From positions 3,074,950 through 3,138,949 of the forward strand of contig NZ_BAAAUN010000001.1 of assembly GCF_039533965.1 (NCBI RefSeq): a stretch of DNA of 64,000 bases. Direction: 5' to 3'. This DNA is from Microbacterium luteolum (GTDB lineage: Bacteria; Actinomycetota; Actinomycetes; Actinomycetales; Microbacteriaceae). This document shows positions 51,256-58,242 of this stretch, piece by piece (positions within the stretch are counted from its first letter, which is position 1; every line of letters begins with the position of its first letter). Below the pieces are notes generated by a model, which worked only from the letters and a program-made list of their open reading frames with translations, searched no databases and was not told where the DNA came from. The translations under genes and the position numbers were made by a program.

Positions 51256-51270
51256 GCGGAGTAGCTCTGC

Positions 51271-51352
51271 GTCGACCCGCCCCTCTATGGACGACCCGGC
51301 CTCTTCTGTGCGTTCGCAGAGGGCCGGTTCGCACCGAAGGGGGCGGCTCGGC
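51271..51352. terminator. Diverged nested-hairpin element between convergent genes
   Basis: The outer arms (GACCCGCCCCTCT, AGGGGGCGGCTCGGC) and inner arms (GACCCGGCCTCT, AGAGGGCCGGTTC) match the plan of the element at 45824-45913. The spacing between inner and outer arms is the same (6-7 bp), but substitutions reduce pairing. Confidence 0.65.
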
Positions 51353-51354
51353 AA

Positions 51355-51870
51355 TCAGGCGAGGGTGATGTCGACCTGGATCTCCGCCGCGATGCGCTCG
51401 AGGTCGGCGCGCAGCGTGTCGAGATCGACGGATGCCGGAACTCGCGCCGTGACGGATGCCTCGAACAGGCGCCCGCCGGCCATCGCGGCATCCCGGGTCT
51501 CGGTGGCCAGCTCTTCGATGCTCAGGGCGTGTGAGCTCAGCACCGTCGAGATCTCGCGGACGATGCCGTGGCGGTCGTTGCCGAGCACCCGGATCGTGAG
51601 GAGCTGGTCGTCTTCGATGTCTGCGGCAGGGGTGCCGGTGAGCACGGCGAGGGTCAGCAAGCCTTGACCCTGCAGGCTTCGCAGCGCGGTCTGCAGCTCG
51701 GGCGCGCGGTCTTCGGCGACGGAAACCTCGATGACGCCGGCGAAGGTGCCGGCGAGCTCGGCCAGCGAGCTGTTCTCCCAGTTGCCGCCATGCGCATCGA
51801 CGACATCGGCGACGGCGGCGACAAGGCCGGGACGGTCTGCACCCGCGACGGTGAGGATCAGAGTTGTCAT
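51355..51870 (-). CDS. Two-ACT-domain protein, GcvR-like
   Basis: 171 residues with two tandem ACT domains: LILTVAGADRPGLVAAVADV at residues 4-23, and LLTIRVLGNDRHGIVREIST near residue 90. This is the layout of the glycine-cleavage repressor GcvR and of stand-alone amino-acid-sensing ACT proteins. No DNA-binding domain is present. TACGCT lies 6 nt before the ATG (leaderless). It converges on the GntR gene across the nested hairpin. Confidence 0.88.
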   Translation of the reverse strand: MTTLILTVAGADRPGLVAAVADVVDAHGGNWENSSLAELAGTFAGVIEVSVAEDRAPELQTALRSLQGQGLLTLAVLTGTPAADIEDDQLLTIRVLGNDRHGIVREISTVLSSHALSIEELATETRDAAMAGGRLFEASVTARVPASVDLDTLRADLERIAAEIQVDITLA

Positions 51871-51876
51871 GCGGCC

Positions 51877-51882
51877 AGCGTA
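51877..51882 (-). promoter_or_regulatory. Leaderless -10 box TACGCT of the ACT protein gene
   Basis: On the minus strand TACGCT is followed by GGCCGC and the ATG at 51870. Confidence 0.5.
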
Positions 51883-51907
51883 ACGCGGTCGACTGGCACG
51901 GACCGGC

Positions 51908-51930
51908 TGGGTCGCTGAGCCTGTCGAAGC
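51908..51930 (-). repeat. Dispersed repeat copy, inverted
   Basis: TGGGTCGCTGAGCCTGTCGA continuing AGC. With the copy at 51942-51968 it forms an inverted pair separated by 11 bp, able to fold as a hairpin. Confidence 0.78.
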
Positions 51931-51941
51931 CTCGTGTGGGG

Positions 51942-51968
51942 CCCTTCGACAAGCTCAGGGACCCAGGG
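51942..51968 (+). repeat. Dispersed repeat copy, direct
   Basis: CCCTTCGACAAGCTCAGGGA continuing CCCAGG, the closest match to the consensus. GGG-rich tandem remnants (GGTTGCGGGTCGGGGGGCCC, then GGTGCGGGTCAGGGGGCC) follow up to about 52012. Confidence 0.8.
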
Positions 51969-52019
51969 TTGCGGGTCGGGGGGCCCAGGGTGCGGGTCAG
52001 GGGGCCAAGGGCGCGGACG

Positions 52020-53078
52020 TCAGTCGGCCCAGACGCCCGTCTCGAGGAAAGACTCCAGCCGGGCGCGATGCGGGGCGAGGTCCCAGCCCTGGGCTGTGAC
52101 CCACTCGTCGGAGTAGTAGGTGCCGGCGTAGCGGACGCCGCTGTCGCAGATGAGCGTCACGACGCTGCCGGTCTCGCCGGCCGCACGCATCCGGGCGATG
52201 AGCTGGAACGCGCCGTAGAGGTTCGTGCCCGTCGACCCGCCCGCCCAGTGCAGGGTGCGTGCGCGCAGCATCCGGATCGCCGCGACCGAACCGGCATCCG
52301 GCACGCGGATCATCTCGTCGATCACGCTCGGCACGAACGACGGCTCGACGCGGGGCCGTCCGATGCCCTCGATGCGACTCGGGCGTCCGGCGGGGGCGTC
52401 GACCGTGCCGGCCCAGCCGTCGTAGAACGCCGAGCCCTCCGGGTCGACCACGGCGATCTGCGTCTCGTGGCGGCGGTACTTCACATACCGGCCGAAGGTC
52501 GCGCTCGTGCCGCCCGTTCCGGCTCCCACGACGATCCAGCGGGGGATCGGATGCCGCTCCTGCGAGAGCTGGCTGAAGACGCTCTCCGCGATGTTGTTGT
52601 TGCCCCGCCAGTCGGTCGCGCGCTCGGCGAACGTGAACTGGTCGAGGTAGTGACCGTGGCAGTCCGAGGCGAGGCGCAGCGCCTCCGGCGACATGTCCTC
52701 GGCACGGTCGACGAAGTGGCACCGACCGCCGTAGAACTCGATGAGGTCGATCTTCTCCTGGCTGGTGGAACGCGGCACGACGGTCACGAACGGGAGTCCC
52801 AGCATCCGCGCGAAGTACGCCTCCGACACCGCGGTCGAGCCGCTGGATGACTCGACGAGCGTCGTGTTCTCGTGGATGCGGCCGTTGACGAGCCCGTAGA
52901 GCAGGAGCGAGCGCGCGAGGCGGTGCTTGAGGGAACCCGTCGGATGCACCGACTCGTCCTTCAGGTACAGATCGATGCCCCACTCGGGTGGCAGCGGGAA
53001 CAGATGCAGATGCGTGTCGGCGCTGCGATTGGCATCGGCTTCCAGCAGGGCGATCGCGGTGCTGGTCCAGGAGGTCAC
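52020..53078 (-). CDS. PLP-dependent cysteine synthase-like enzyme, L-cysteine desulfhydrase Cds1 type
   Basis: 352 residues, fold-type II PLP enzyme. The PLP Lys is in [17 protein letters not shown], the phosphate-binding glycine loop in [20 protein letters not shown], and [20 protein letters not shown] is the substrate loop. The [20 protein letters not shown] start and length match the actinobacterial Cds1 group, which releases sulfide from cysteine. A cysteine synthase remains possible. TACGCT is 6 nt before the GTG start (leaderless). It is transcribed alone. Confidence 0.9.
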   Translation of the reverse strand: MTSWTSTAIALLEADANRSADTHLHLFPLPPEWGIDLYLKDESVHPTGSLKHRLARSLLLYGLVNGRIHENTTLVESSSGSTAVSEAYFARMLGLPFVTVVPRSTSQEKIDLIEFYGGRCHFVDRAEDMSPEALRLASDCHGHYLDQFTFAERATDWRGNNNIAESVFSQLSQERHPIPRWIVVGAGTGGTSATFGRYVKYRRHETQIAVVDPEGSAFYDGWAGTVDAPAGRPSRIEGIGRPRVEPSFVPSVIDEMIRVPDAGSVAAIRMLRARTLHWAGGSTGTNLYGAFQLIARMRAAGETGSVVTLICDSGVRYAGTYYSDEWVTAQGWDLAPHRARLESFLETGVWAD

Positions 53079-53084
53079 GGATCG

Positions 53085-53090
53085 AGCGTA
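53085..53090 (-). promoter_or_regulatory. Leaderless -10 box TACGCT of the Cds1-like gene
   Basis: On the minus strand TACGCT is followed by CGATCC and the GTG at 53078. Confidence 0.5.
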
Positions 53091-53100
53091 ACGCGCCCGC

Positions 53101-53856
53101 TCACTTGTCGGTGTAGCCGCCTTCGCCGGTCTCGCCGTCGTACGTGAAGACCTTGTCTTCCAAGGTGATCTTGATGTCGTCGCCGAGCGGCTGCTGCGCG
53201 AGCAGGCGCTCCTCGAGCATCGCCATCCGTTCGTCGTACTCTTGCGCCTGCTGCTCGTCGATCCCCCAGATGGTCGCGACCTTCATGTCGGTCATCAGGT
53301 ACAGGAAGGCCGTGACGGCGGTGCGGTTGTACTCGTTGTCCGGGATCGTCTGCCAGAGCGCCCCGGAGTCGCGCAGGCGCTTGTACTCCTCGATCTTCGC
53401 CTCGAGCCGATCCGCGATCCCGGAGGCGTCCGCGTCGGGATCGGCAGGCTCATCGCCGTCGTCCGACGGCCTATCCGGGTCTTCGGCGAACGCGCTCGGA
53501 CTCGGCACCGGGGCGGGCGGTGAAGCCTCGTCCGTCCCGCGGACGAGGAACCCGACGAGCAGCGCCACGCCGACGACCGCGAAGATGACGAGACCGCCGA
53601 CCACGGCCAGCACGATGCCGAGGGCGTTCGAGCTCTTGGCGGGAGGCGGAGCTGCGTATGCGGGGCCGGGTGCCGGGTAGCCGCCCGCAGTCGCGTAGGG
53701 CGGTAGGGGCGCAGCGGGCTGCGCGGGAGGAACGGGCGCACTCACGGGTGGAGCGAGCGGGACGACGGGCGGAAAGCTCGGAGCGTGGCCGCCCGCCTCC
53801 GCCGGTGGAGGCGGAATGACGTTGTCCGGCTCTGCCCCCGTCTGCTCGTCTGTCAT
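53101..53856 (-). CDS. Single-pass membrane protein with proline-rich cytoplasmic region, unknown
   Basis: 251 residues. The first 80 are Pro/Ala/Gly-rich ([20 protein letters not shown]), followed by one membrane helix (about 82-105, [20 protein letters not shown]). An acidic linker ([20 protein letters not shown]) leads to an extracytoplasmic helical domain ([40 protein letters not shown]) ending in a beta-rich tail. This is a common actinobacterial layout with no assigned function. It ends 22 nt before the Cds1 gene start, same strand. Confidence 0.78.
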   Translation of the reverse strand: MTDEQTGAEPDNVIPPPPAEAGGHAPSFPPVVPLAPPVSAPVPPAQPAAPLPPYATAGGYPAPGPAYAAPPPAKSSNALGIVLAVVGGLVIFAVVGVALLVGFLVRGTDEASPPAPVPSPSAFAEDPDRPSDDGDEPADPDADASGIADRLEAKIEEYKRLRDSGALWQTIPDNEYNRTAVTAFLYLMTDMKVATIWGIDEQQAQEYDERMAMLEERLLAQQPLGDDIKITLEDKVFTYDGETGEGGYTDK

Positions 53857-54003
53857 CGTTCTCCCCCTGGATCGACGGCACCTGCCGGATGCCTCTTTCC
53901 GAAAGGTAGCCGTTTCCGTCGTCGACCGTGCGGGCAGATCTGCTCAGGTGGCCATGCCCTGGGGGAGAATCTCGCCAGTACCGCCGGCGTGCAGGAGAGA
54001 TCG

Positions 54004-54360
54004 TCAGGCGCCCGCGGGCTGCGCGGGCCCCAGGGTTCCGGATGACTGCTCCCCGGCGGCATCGCCTTTGAGCTCGACGAGGATCGTGTGGGTCGGGGTC
54101 GTCCCGGTGTTCTCGCCGGAATGGCGCTGCGCGGGGATCCACACGGCCTGTCCGGAGGGCAGCGAGGTGTCGAACGTGCGCTCGCCGGCGCTGAGGCGAC
54201 GGGAGAAGTCGCTGAGGGTGACCATCACGCTGTTCGGGTGGTCGTGCGGCGTCGTCTTGTCGCCGGGCTCGTCGGTGTACTCGAGGACGCGGACGTGCTC
54301 GTTCTCCCAGAGCGTGCGGTAGTGATTCGGGTTGGTCAGGGTGGGATCGTCGGTGATCAT
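54004..54360 (-). CDS. Small cupin-fold protein
   Basis: 118 residues. The cupin metal-site motifs are recognisable: TTPHDHPNSVMVTLSDFSRR (HxH) and IPAQRHSGENTGTTPTHTIL (second His). It resembles the cytoplasmic cupins annotated as beta-alanine-degradation BauB-like. A single cupin barrel of this size could be an enzyme or a sensor; nothing nearby decides. TACCGT 6 nt before the ATG (leaderless) sets the start at 54360. Confidence 0.85.
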   Translation of the reverse strand: MITDDPTLTNPNHYRTLWENEHVRVLEYTDEPGDKTTPHDHPNSVMVTLSDFSRRLSAGERTFDTSLPSGQAVWIPAQRHSGENTGTTPTHTILVELKGDAAGEQSSGTLGPAQPAGA

Positions 54361-54366
54361 GCGGCG

Positions 54367-54372
54367 ACGGTA
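54367..54372 (-). promoter_or_regulatory. Leaderless -10 box TACCGT of the cupin gene
   Basis: On the minus strand TACCGT is followed by CGCCGC and the ATG at 54360. Confidence 0.5.
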
Positions 54373-54403
54373 CACCCCGCGGGATGACGGCGGCAGACCC
54401 TCT

Positions 54404-55234
54404 TCAGCCGACCGTTCCTGCGGGAGAAGCACCGCCGTCGCCGTCGACGTGCAGGAGAGATGCCTGCGACTGCTCCTGCTGCAGCTGGAACTCGAAGCGC
54501 GACCGATCCCCGCGGTGGTAGGCGATGAAGTACTCCATCGGCGTCCCGTCGGCGCTGCGGCTCACGCTGCGCAGTCGCAGCAGGGCCGAGCCCGCACTGA
54601 CGCCGAGGAGCTGCGCCTGCTCGTGGGTCGCGACCGTGGCCTCCGCCGAGCGGACGCCATGCGTCGCGACGATGCCGTTGTCGGCGAGGAGGCGGTACAG
54701 CGACGCCTCGGTCAGGTCGGCGTCGAGGGTCACGGCGCCGACGGCATCCGGCATCCACGTCGTCGACAGCGACCACGGCTCGCCATCGACATGACGCAGA
54801 CGCTCCAGCACGACGACCGGCGACCCGACAGGCAGCTCCAGCGCCGCGGCGATCTCGTCGTCGGCGGTCGTCCGCTCGTGCCGCAGCACATCGCTGTGCA
54901 CGTGCCCGCCGCGGCGCTCGACGTCGTCGTACAGACCGACCAGCGTGTGCACGAGACTCTCGCTCGTGCGGGGCCGCGACACGAACGTACCCTTGCCCTT
55001 GACCCGCTCGACGAGTCCCTCGTGCTCGAGCTGGGCGAGCGCCTGACGCACGACCGTGCGGGAGATGCCGTAGCGCTCGCACAGGCGGTGCTCCCCGGGG
55101 AGCGGGTCGCCGGGCTGCAGACCGTCGCGCGCGATGCCGTCGATGATCAACTGGCGCAGCTGGTCGTACATCGGGGCGGCGGAGTGCCGGTCGATCGTGT
55201 CGTCGGTCGCGGTGTCGCTGCTGGTGCCGGTCAT
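54404..55234 (-). CDS. GntR family regulator, HutC/UTRA subfamily (ribose operon)
   Basis: 276 residues. The winged helix at about 20-90 includes MYDQLRQLIIDGIARDGLQP, RLCERYGISRTVVRQALAQL and GKGTFVSRPR. The UTRA effector domain follows at 110-260 (LPVGSPVVVLERLRHVDGEP; GVSAGSALLRLRSVSRSADG). It is the third gene of rbsK-rbsD-gntR, starting 1 nt after the rbsD stop. It probably senses a sugar phosphate or ribose, and probably binds the TGTAAYGACA sites at 56648-56688 and 37528. Confidence 0.9.
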   Translation of the reverse strand: MTGTSSDTATDDTIDRHSAAPMYDQLRQLIIDGIARDGLQPGDPLPGEHRLCERYGISRTVVRQALAQLEHEGLVERVKGKGTFVSRPRTSESLVHTLVGLYDDVERRGGHVHSDVLRHERTTADDEIAAALELPVGSPVVVLERLRHVDGEPWSLSTTWMPDAVGAVTLDADLTEASLYRLLADNGIVATHGVRSAEATVATHEQAQLLGVSAGSALLRLRSVSRSADGTPMEYFIAYHRGDRSRFEFQLQQEQSQASLLHVDGDGGASPAGTVG

Positions 55235-55235
55235 G

Positions 55236-55640
55236 TCAGTACGCGACCCCCGCGTGCAGGATGACGTTCGCATAGGGAGTGAACTCTCCCGAGCGGACGA
55301 AGGCCCGCGCGCCGTGCGTCAGCTTCTTGAACTCCACGTGCGGCACGAGCTCGATCTCGAAGCCCATCCCGGCGAAGCGCTCACGCAGGGCGTCGAGCAC
55401 CTCGGGACTCTTCTCGGCGACCTCGGCGGAGACCGTGGCGCCTTCGACGACGAGCTCGGCCAGCACGGTGTCGAGCACGTCGAGGAAGGCCGGTGCTCCG
55501 GGGCGGTAGGCCAGGTCGATGCGCTCGGAGCCGGTCGGGATCGGCAGCCCCGCGTCGGTGACGACGAGCAGGTCGGTGTGCCCGGTCTCGCTGATCACCC
55601 GCGAGAGCGCGGGATTGATCGTGGTCGCTGACTTGCGCAT
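55236..55640 (-). CDS. rbsD: D-ribose pyranase
   Basis: 134 residues. RbsD interconverts the pyranose and furanose forms of ribose so that ribokinase can act. The catalytic His is in VISETGHTDLLVVTDAGLPI, and the C-terminal FVRSGEFTPYANVILHAGVA is diagnostic. It lies 9 nt after rbsK and 1 nt before gntR on one transcript. No RbsABC importer is present in the window. Confidence 0.95.
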   Translation of the reverse strand: MRKSATTINPALSRVISETGHTDLLVVTDAGLPIPTGSERIDLAYRPGAPAFLDVLDTVLAELVVEGATVSAEVAEKSPEVLDALRERFAGMGFEIELVPHVEFKKLTHGARAFVRSGEFTPYANVILHAGVAY

Positions 55641-55649
55641 GGATTCTCC

Positions 55650-56612
55650 TCAGTTCGTGGTGGTCGCGGATTCCCGCGCCTCGAGGAAGGCGTCGACCTC
55701 GGCGCGGTGCGGCAGGCTCGGCGAGGCGCCCTGCTTCGTGACGGTCAGTGCTCCGGCCGCCGTCGCCAGGCGCACGGCCTCGTTCAAGGTGCTGCCGTTC
55801 GCGAGGGCGGCTCCGAGGTACCCGGCGTAGGCGTCGCCCGCGGCCGTGGTGTCGACCGCCTCGACCGGGAACGGCGGGATGACGGTCGCACCCTCGCCGG
55901 TCACCACGCAGGATCCCTGTCCCGCGAGCGTGATCACCGCTGCGCCGACGCCCTGCCGGAGGAACCAGAGTCCGGCGAGCTCCGCCGTCGCGGCATCCGT
56001 CACCTCGATCCCGCTGATCAGCGAGGCCTCGGTCTCGTTCGGCGTGACGATGTCGACGCTTCGCCAGATCTCGGGCGGGAGCTCGGCAGCGGGTGCCGGG
56101 TCGAGGATCACGGTCATGCCGTGCTCGCGTCCTCGCGCCGTGATGTGGGCGGTGAGGGCCGACGGCGTCTCGAGCTGCGTGAGGAGGACGGAGGTCGTCG
56201 ATGCGAGCGCGTCGAGCGCCGCGTCGATCTGCTCGGTGCTCAACGAGGCATTGGCGAGCGGGACCATCACGATGTCGTTCTGCGCGGAGGCGTCGACCCG
56301 GATGTGCGCGATGCCCGTGGGGCCGGGAACCGTGCGCAGGTGCGTGAGGTCGACACCCGCTTCGCCGAGGCCGTCGACCACGAGGTCGTGGAACAGGTCG
56401 TCGCCGACGCAGCCCACGAAGCTCGTGCGGGCGCCGGAACGACCGGCGGCGACCGCCTGATTCGCGCCCTTGCCGCCGAGCATGAGCGTGAACTCGTCGC
56501 CGAGGATCGTCTCGCCCCTGGCGGGGAGTCGCTGTGAGAAGGTGGTCACATCAGCGGTGACGCTGCCGACGATGACGACGCCGGAGCGATCACCGGAAAG
56601 TGCGGGGGACAT
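55650..56612 (-). CDS. rbsK: Ribokinase (PfkB family)
   Basis: 320 residues, phosphorylates ribose at C5. The N-terminal PfkB signature is in LMLGGKGANQAVAAGRSGA, and the C-terminal signature with the catalytic Asp is in DTTAAGDAYAGYLGAAL (TAAGD in place of the usual GAGD). GCVGDDLFHDLVVDGLGEAG binds substrate. It is the first gene of the operon; the operator-bearing gap to the divergent aldolase gene is 94 bp. Confidence 0.93.
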   Translation of the reverse strand: MSPALSGDRSGVVIVGSVTADVTTFSQRLPARGETILGDEFTLMLGGKGANQAVAAGRSGARTSFVGCVGDDLFHDLVVDGLGEAGVDLTHLRTVPGPTGIAHIRVDASAQNDIVMVPLANASLSTEQIDAALDALASTTSVLLTQLETPSALTAHITARGREHGMTVILDPAPAAELPPEIWRSVDIVTPNETEASLISGIEVTDAATAELAGLWFLRQGVGAAVITLAGQGSCVVTGEGATVIPPFPVEAVDTTAAGDAYAGYLGAALANGSTLNEAVRLATAAGALTVTKQGASPSLPHRAEVDAFLEARESATTTN

Positions 56613-56647
56613 CTCGCTCCTGATCCTCTTTGACTTGCGTCTGCAGC

Positions 56648-56688
56648 TGTCATTACATTAGCCGAATCCGAACCTGTAACGACAGGTT
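56648..56688. promoter_or_regulatory. HutC-type GntR operator pair between rbsK and the aldolase gene
   Basis: AACCTGT-AACG-ACAGGTT (56671-56688) is a 7-bp-arm palindrome. TGTCATTACA (56648-56657) is the reverse complement of TGTAATGACA, one base from the palindrome core and identical to the site before eda. Both lie in the divergent promoter region. Confidence 0.65.
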
Positions 56689-56706
56689 CCTGTGTCTGGA
56701 GCTCCG

Positions 56707-57390
56707 ATGATCGCGATCGCCCCCCGCCTCTACGTCGACAGCGCCGACACCGACCGGGTCTCTCGGCTCCTCGCCGCGGGCGTCGTGCATGGCGTGACGA
56801 CCAATCCGACCATCCTCGAGCGCGGCGGCAGGACAGCCGCCGACATCCCCGAGCTCTACGCGCGCTGGGAGTCCGAAGGTGCGCAGGAGATCTTCTTCCA
56901 GACCTGGGGCGGCGACACCGCGTCCTTCCTGCGCAACGCCGAGGGCATCCGCGCCCTGGGAGATCGGGTCGTGGTCAAGGTGCCGGCGACGGCCGACGGC
57001 TTCGCAGCGGCATCCGCTCTCGTGCGCGACGGCGCCACCGTGCTCGTCACCGCCGTCTACTCGGTGGCCCAGGCGCTCGTGAGCGCGAGCATCGGCGTGC
57101 GGTACATCGCGCCCTACCTCGGACGGATGCGGGATGCCGCCGCCGAGACCGGCTTCTCGGGGCCCGGCGCGGAAGACGTCATCGCCCGCATGCAGGAGGT
57201 CTGCGTCGGCAGCGGTACCGACGTGCTCGCGGCATCGCTGCGCTCGCCGGAGGACATCGTCGGACTGCGCATGCTCGGCGTGCCGTACTTCACCGCAGCC
57301 CCCGACGTGATCGAGCGGATGCTGCTGCACGACGTCAGCGACCGCTCGGCCGTCGAGTTCGACGCCGCGATGGGGCGTCTCGGGGCCTGA
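56707..57390 (+). CDS. Transaldolase / fructose-6-phosphate aldolase-like protein
   Basis: 227-residue class I aldolase. RLYVDSADTDRVSRLLAAGV and VVHGVTTNPTILERGGR are the transaldolase/FSA signatures, and the Schiff-base Lys is in DRVVVKVPATADGFAA. The short length is that of the FSA/TalC subgroup. ATG 56707 with GGAGCTCCG upstream is preferred; GTG 56692 is an in-frame alternative. It is divergent from rbsK and shares its operators, fitting pentose-phosphate interconversion (inference). Confidence 0.88.
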   Translation: MIAIAPRLYVDSADTDRVSRLLAAGVVHGVTTNPTILERGGRTAADIPELYARWESEGAQEIFFQTWGGDTASFLRNAEGIRALGDRVVVKVPATADGFAAASALVRDGATVLVTAVYSVAQALVSASIGVRYIAPYLGRMRDAAAETGFSGPGAEDVIARMQEVCVGSGTDVLAASLRSPEDIVGLRMLGVPYFTAAPDVIERMLLHDVSDRSAVEFDAAMGRLGA

Positions 57391-57415
57391 GGCTGCGCCT
57401 GTGGCGGCGGGCAGG

Positions 57416-57488
57416 TTCTGCGGCCGATCGGAAGTTCTGCGGCCAATCCCGGGCATTGCGGCCGCAGAAGCTCGAGATGGCCGCAGAA
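57416..57488. repeat. Double nested inverted repeat between convergent genes
   Basis: Two direct copies of TTCTGCGGCC (57416-57425, 57435-57444) are mirrored by two copies of GGCCGCAGAA (57460-57469, 57479-57488). Both pairs have 9-bp spacers. It lies between the convergent aldolase and GntR genes and may act as a bidirectional terminator. Confidence 0.75.
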
Positions 57489-57518
57489 GTTGCGCCGCCG
57501 CGCGCCGCGAGGCTCGGG

Positions 57519-58196
57519 TCAGGCGGATGCCGCCTGGCGCAGCCACCGTTCGACGCCGGCGATGTGCGCCGTGGTCAGGGAGGTCGCGAGGGCGGAATCG
57601 TGCTGCGCGATGGCCTCGGCGATCGCGCGATGCTCGGACAGGGTGCGCTCGACCGCGCCGGCCTCGGTGAGGCCACGCCAGACGCGGGCCCGCACGGTCT
57701 GGCTGCTGAGGTGCTCGATCAGACTCGCGAGGTAGGCGTTGCCCGCCATGCGGACGATCTCCCGGTGGAAGCGGATGTCGTGCTCCACCAGCTCCTCGAT
57801 CGTGACGGAGGCGTCGATCCCGTCGATCTCGCTCACCAGCTCGGCGATCGCCTCATCGCTGCCGAGGTTCGCGGCGAGACCGGTCGCCTGCGACTCCAGC
57901 ATCCGTCGCACGGCGAAGATCTCGAGCATCGAGTCGTCATCGTGCATGTCGACGACGAACGAGATGGCCTCGAGAAGGAGGTGCGGCTCCAGGCTGGTCA
58001 CATAGGTGCCGTCGCCGCGTCGCACGTCGAGCACGCGGATCACCTCGAGCGCCTTGACCGCCTCGCGCATCGAGTTGCGGGAGAGGCCGAGCCGCTCGGA
58101 CAGCTCCTTCTCGGGAGGGAGTCGATCTCCGGGCGAGAGCTCACCCGACACGATCATCGCTTTGATCTTCTCGATCGCCTCGTCAGTCACGGCCAT
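57519..58196 (-). CDS. GntR family regulator, FCD subfamily (fucose-type cluster)
   Basis: 225 residues. Winged helix at 1-70 (AIEKIKAMIVSGELSPGDRL; ELSERLGLSRNSMREAVKAL; DVRRGDGTYVTSLEPHLLLE) and FCD domain at 90-220 with metal-ligand pattern VEHDIRFHREIVRMAGNAYL. It is divergent from the lactonase gene. A TAGGAT box 6 nt before the ATG makes it leaderless. GACATCCGAT lies beside it and recurs in the dehydratase promoter, suggesting it represses the whole pathway. Confidence 0.9.
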   Translation of the reverse strand: MAVTDEAIEKIKAMIVSGELSPGDRLPPEKELSERLGLSRNSMREAVKALEVIRVLDVRRGDGTYVTSLEPHLLLEAISFVVDMHDDDSMLEIFAVRRMLESQATGLAANLGSDEAIAELVSEIDGIDASVTIEELVEHDIRFHREIVRMAGNAYLASLIEHLSSQTVRARVWRGLTEAGAVERTLSEHRAIAEAIAQHDSALATSLTTAHIAGVERWLRQAASA

Positions 58197-58202
58197 GGCG
58201 TC

Positions 58203-58225
58203 ATCCTAGCGATTGATCGGATGTC
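58203..58225. promoter_or_regulatory. Leaderless promoter and half-operator of the FCD regulator
   Basis: On the minus strand TAGGAT (58203-58208) lies 6 nt before the ATG. GACATCCGATCA just upstream (58214-58225) shares its first ten bases with the palindromic site at 61150-61161. Confidence 0.45.
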
Positions 58226-58242
58226 TGAGGCAGGATGGACGC

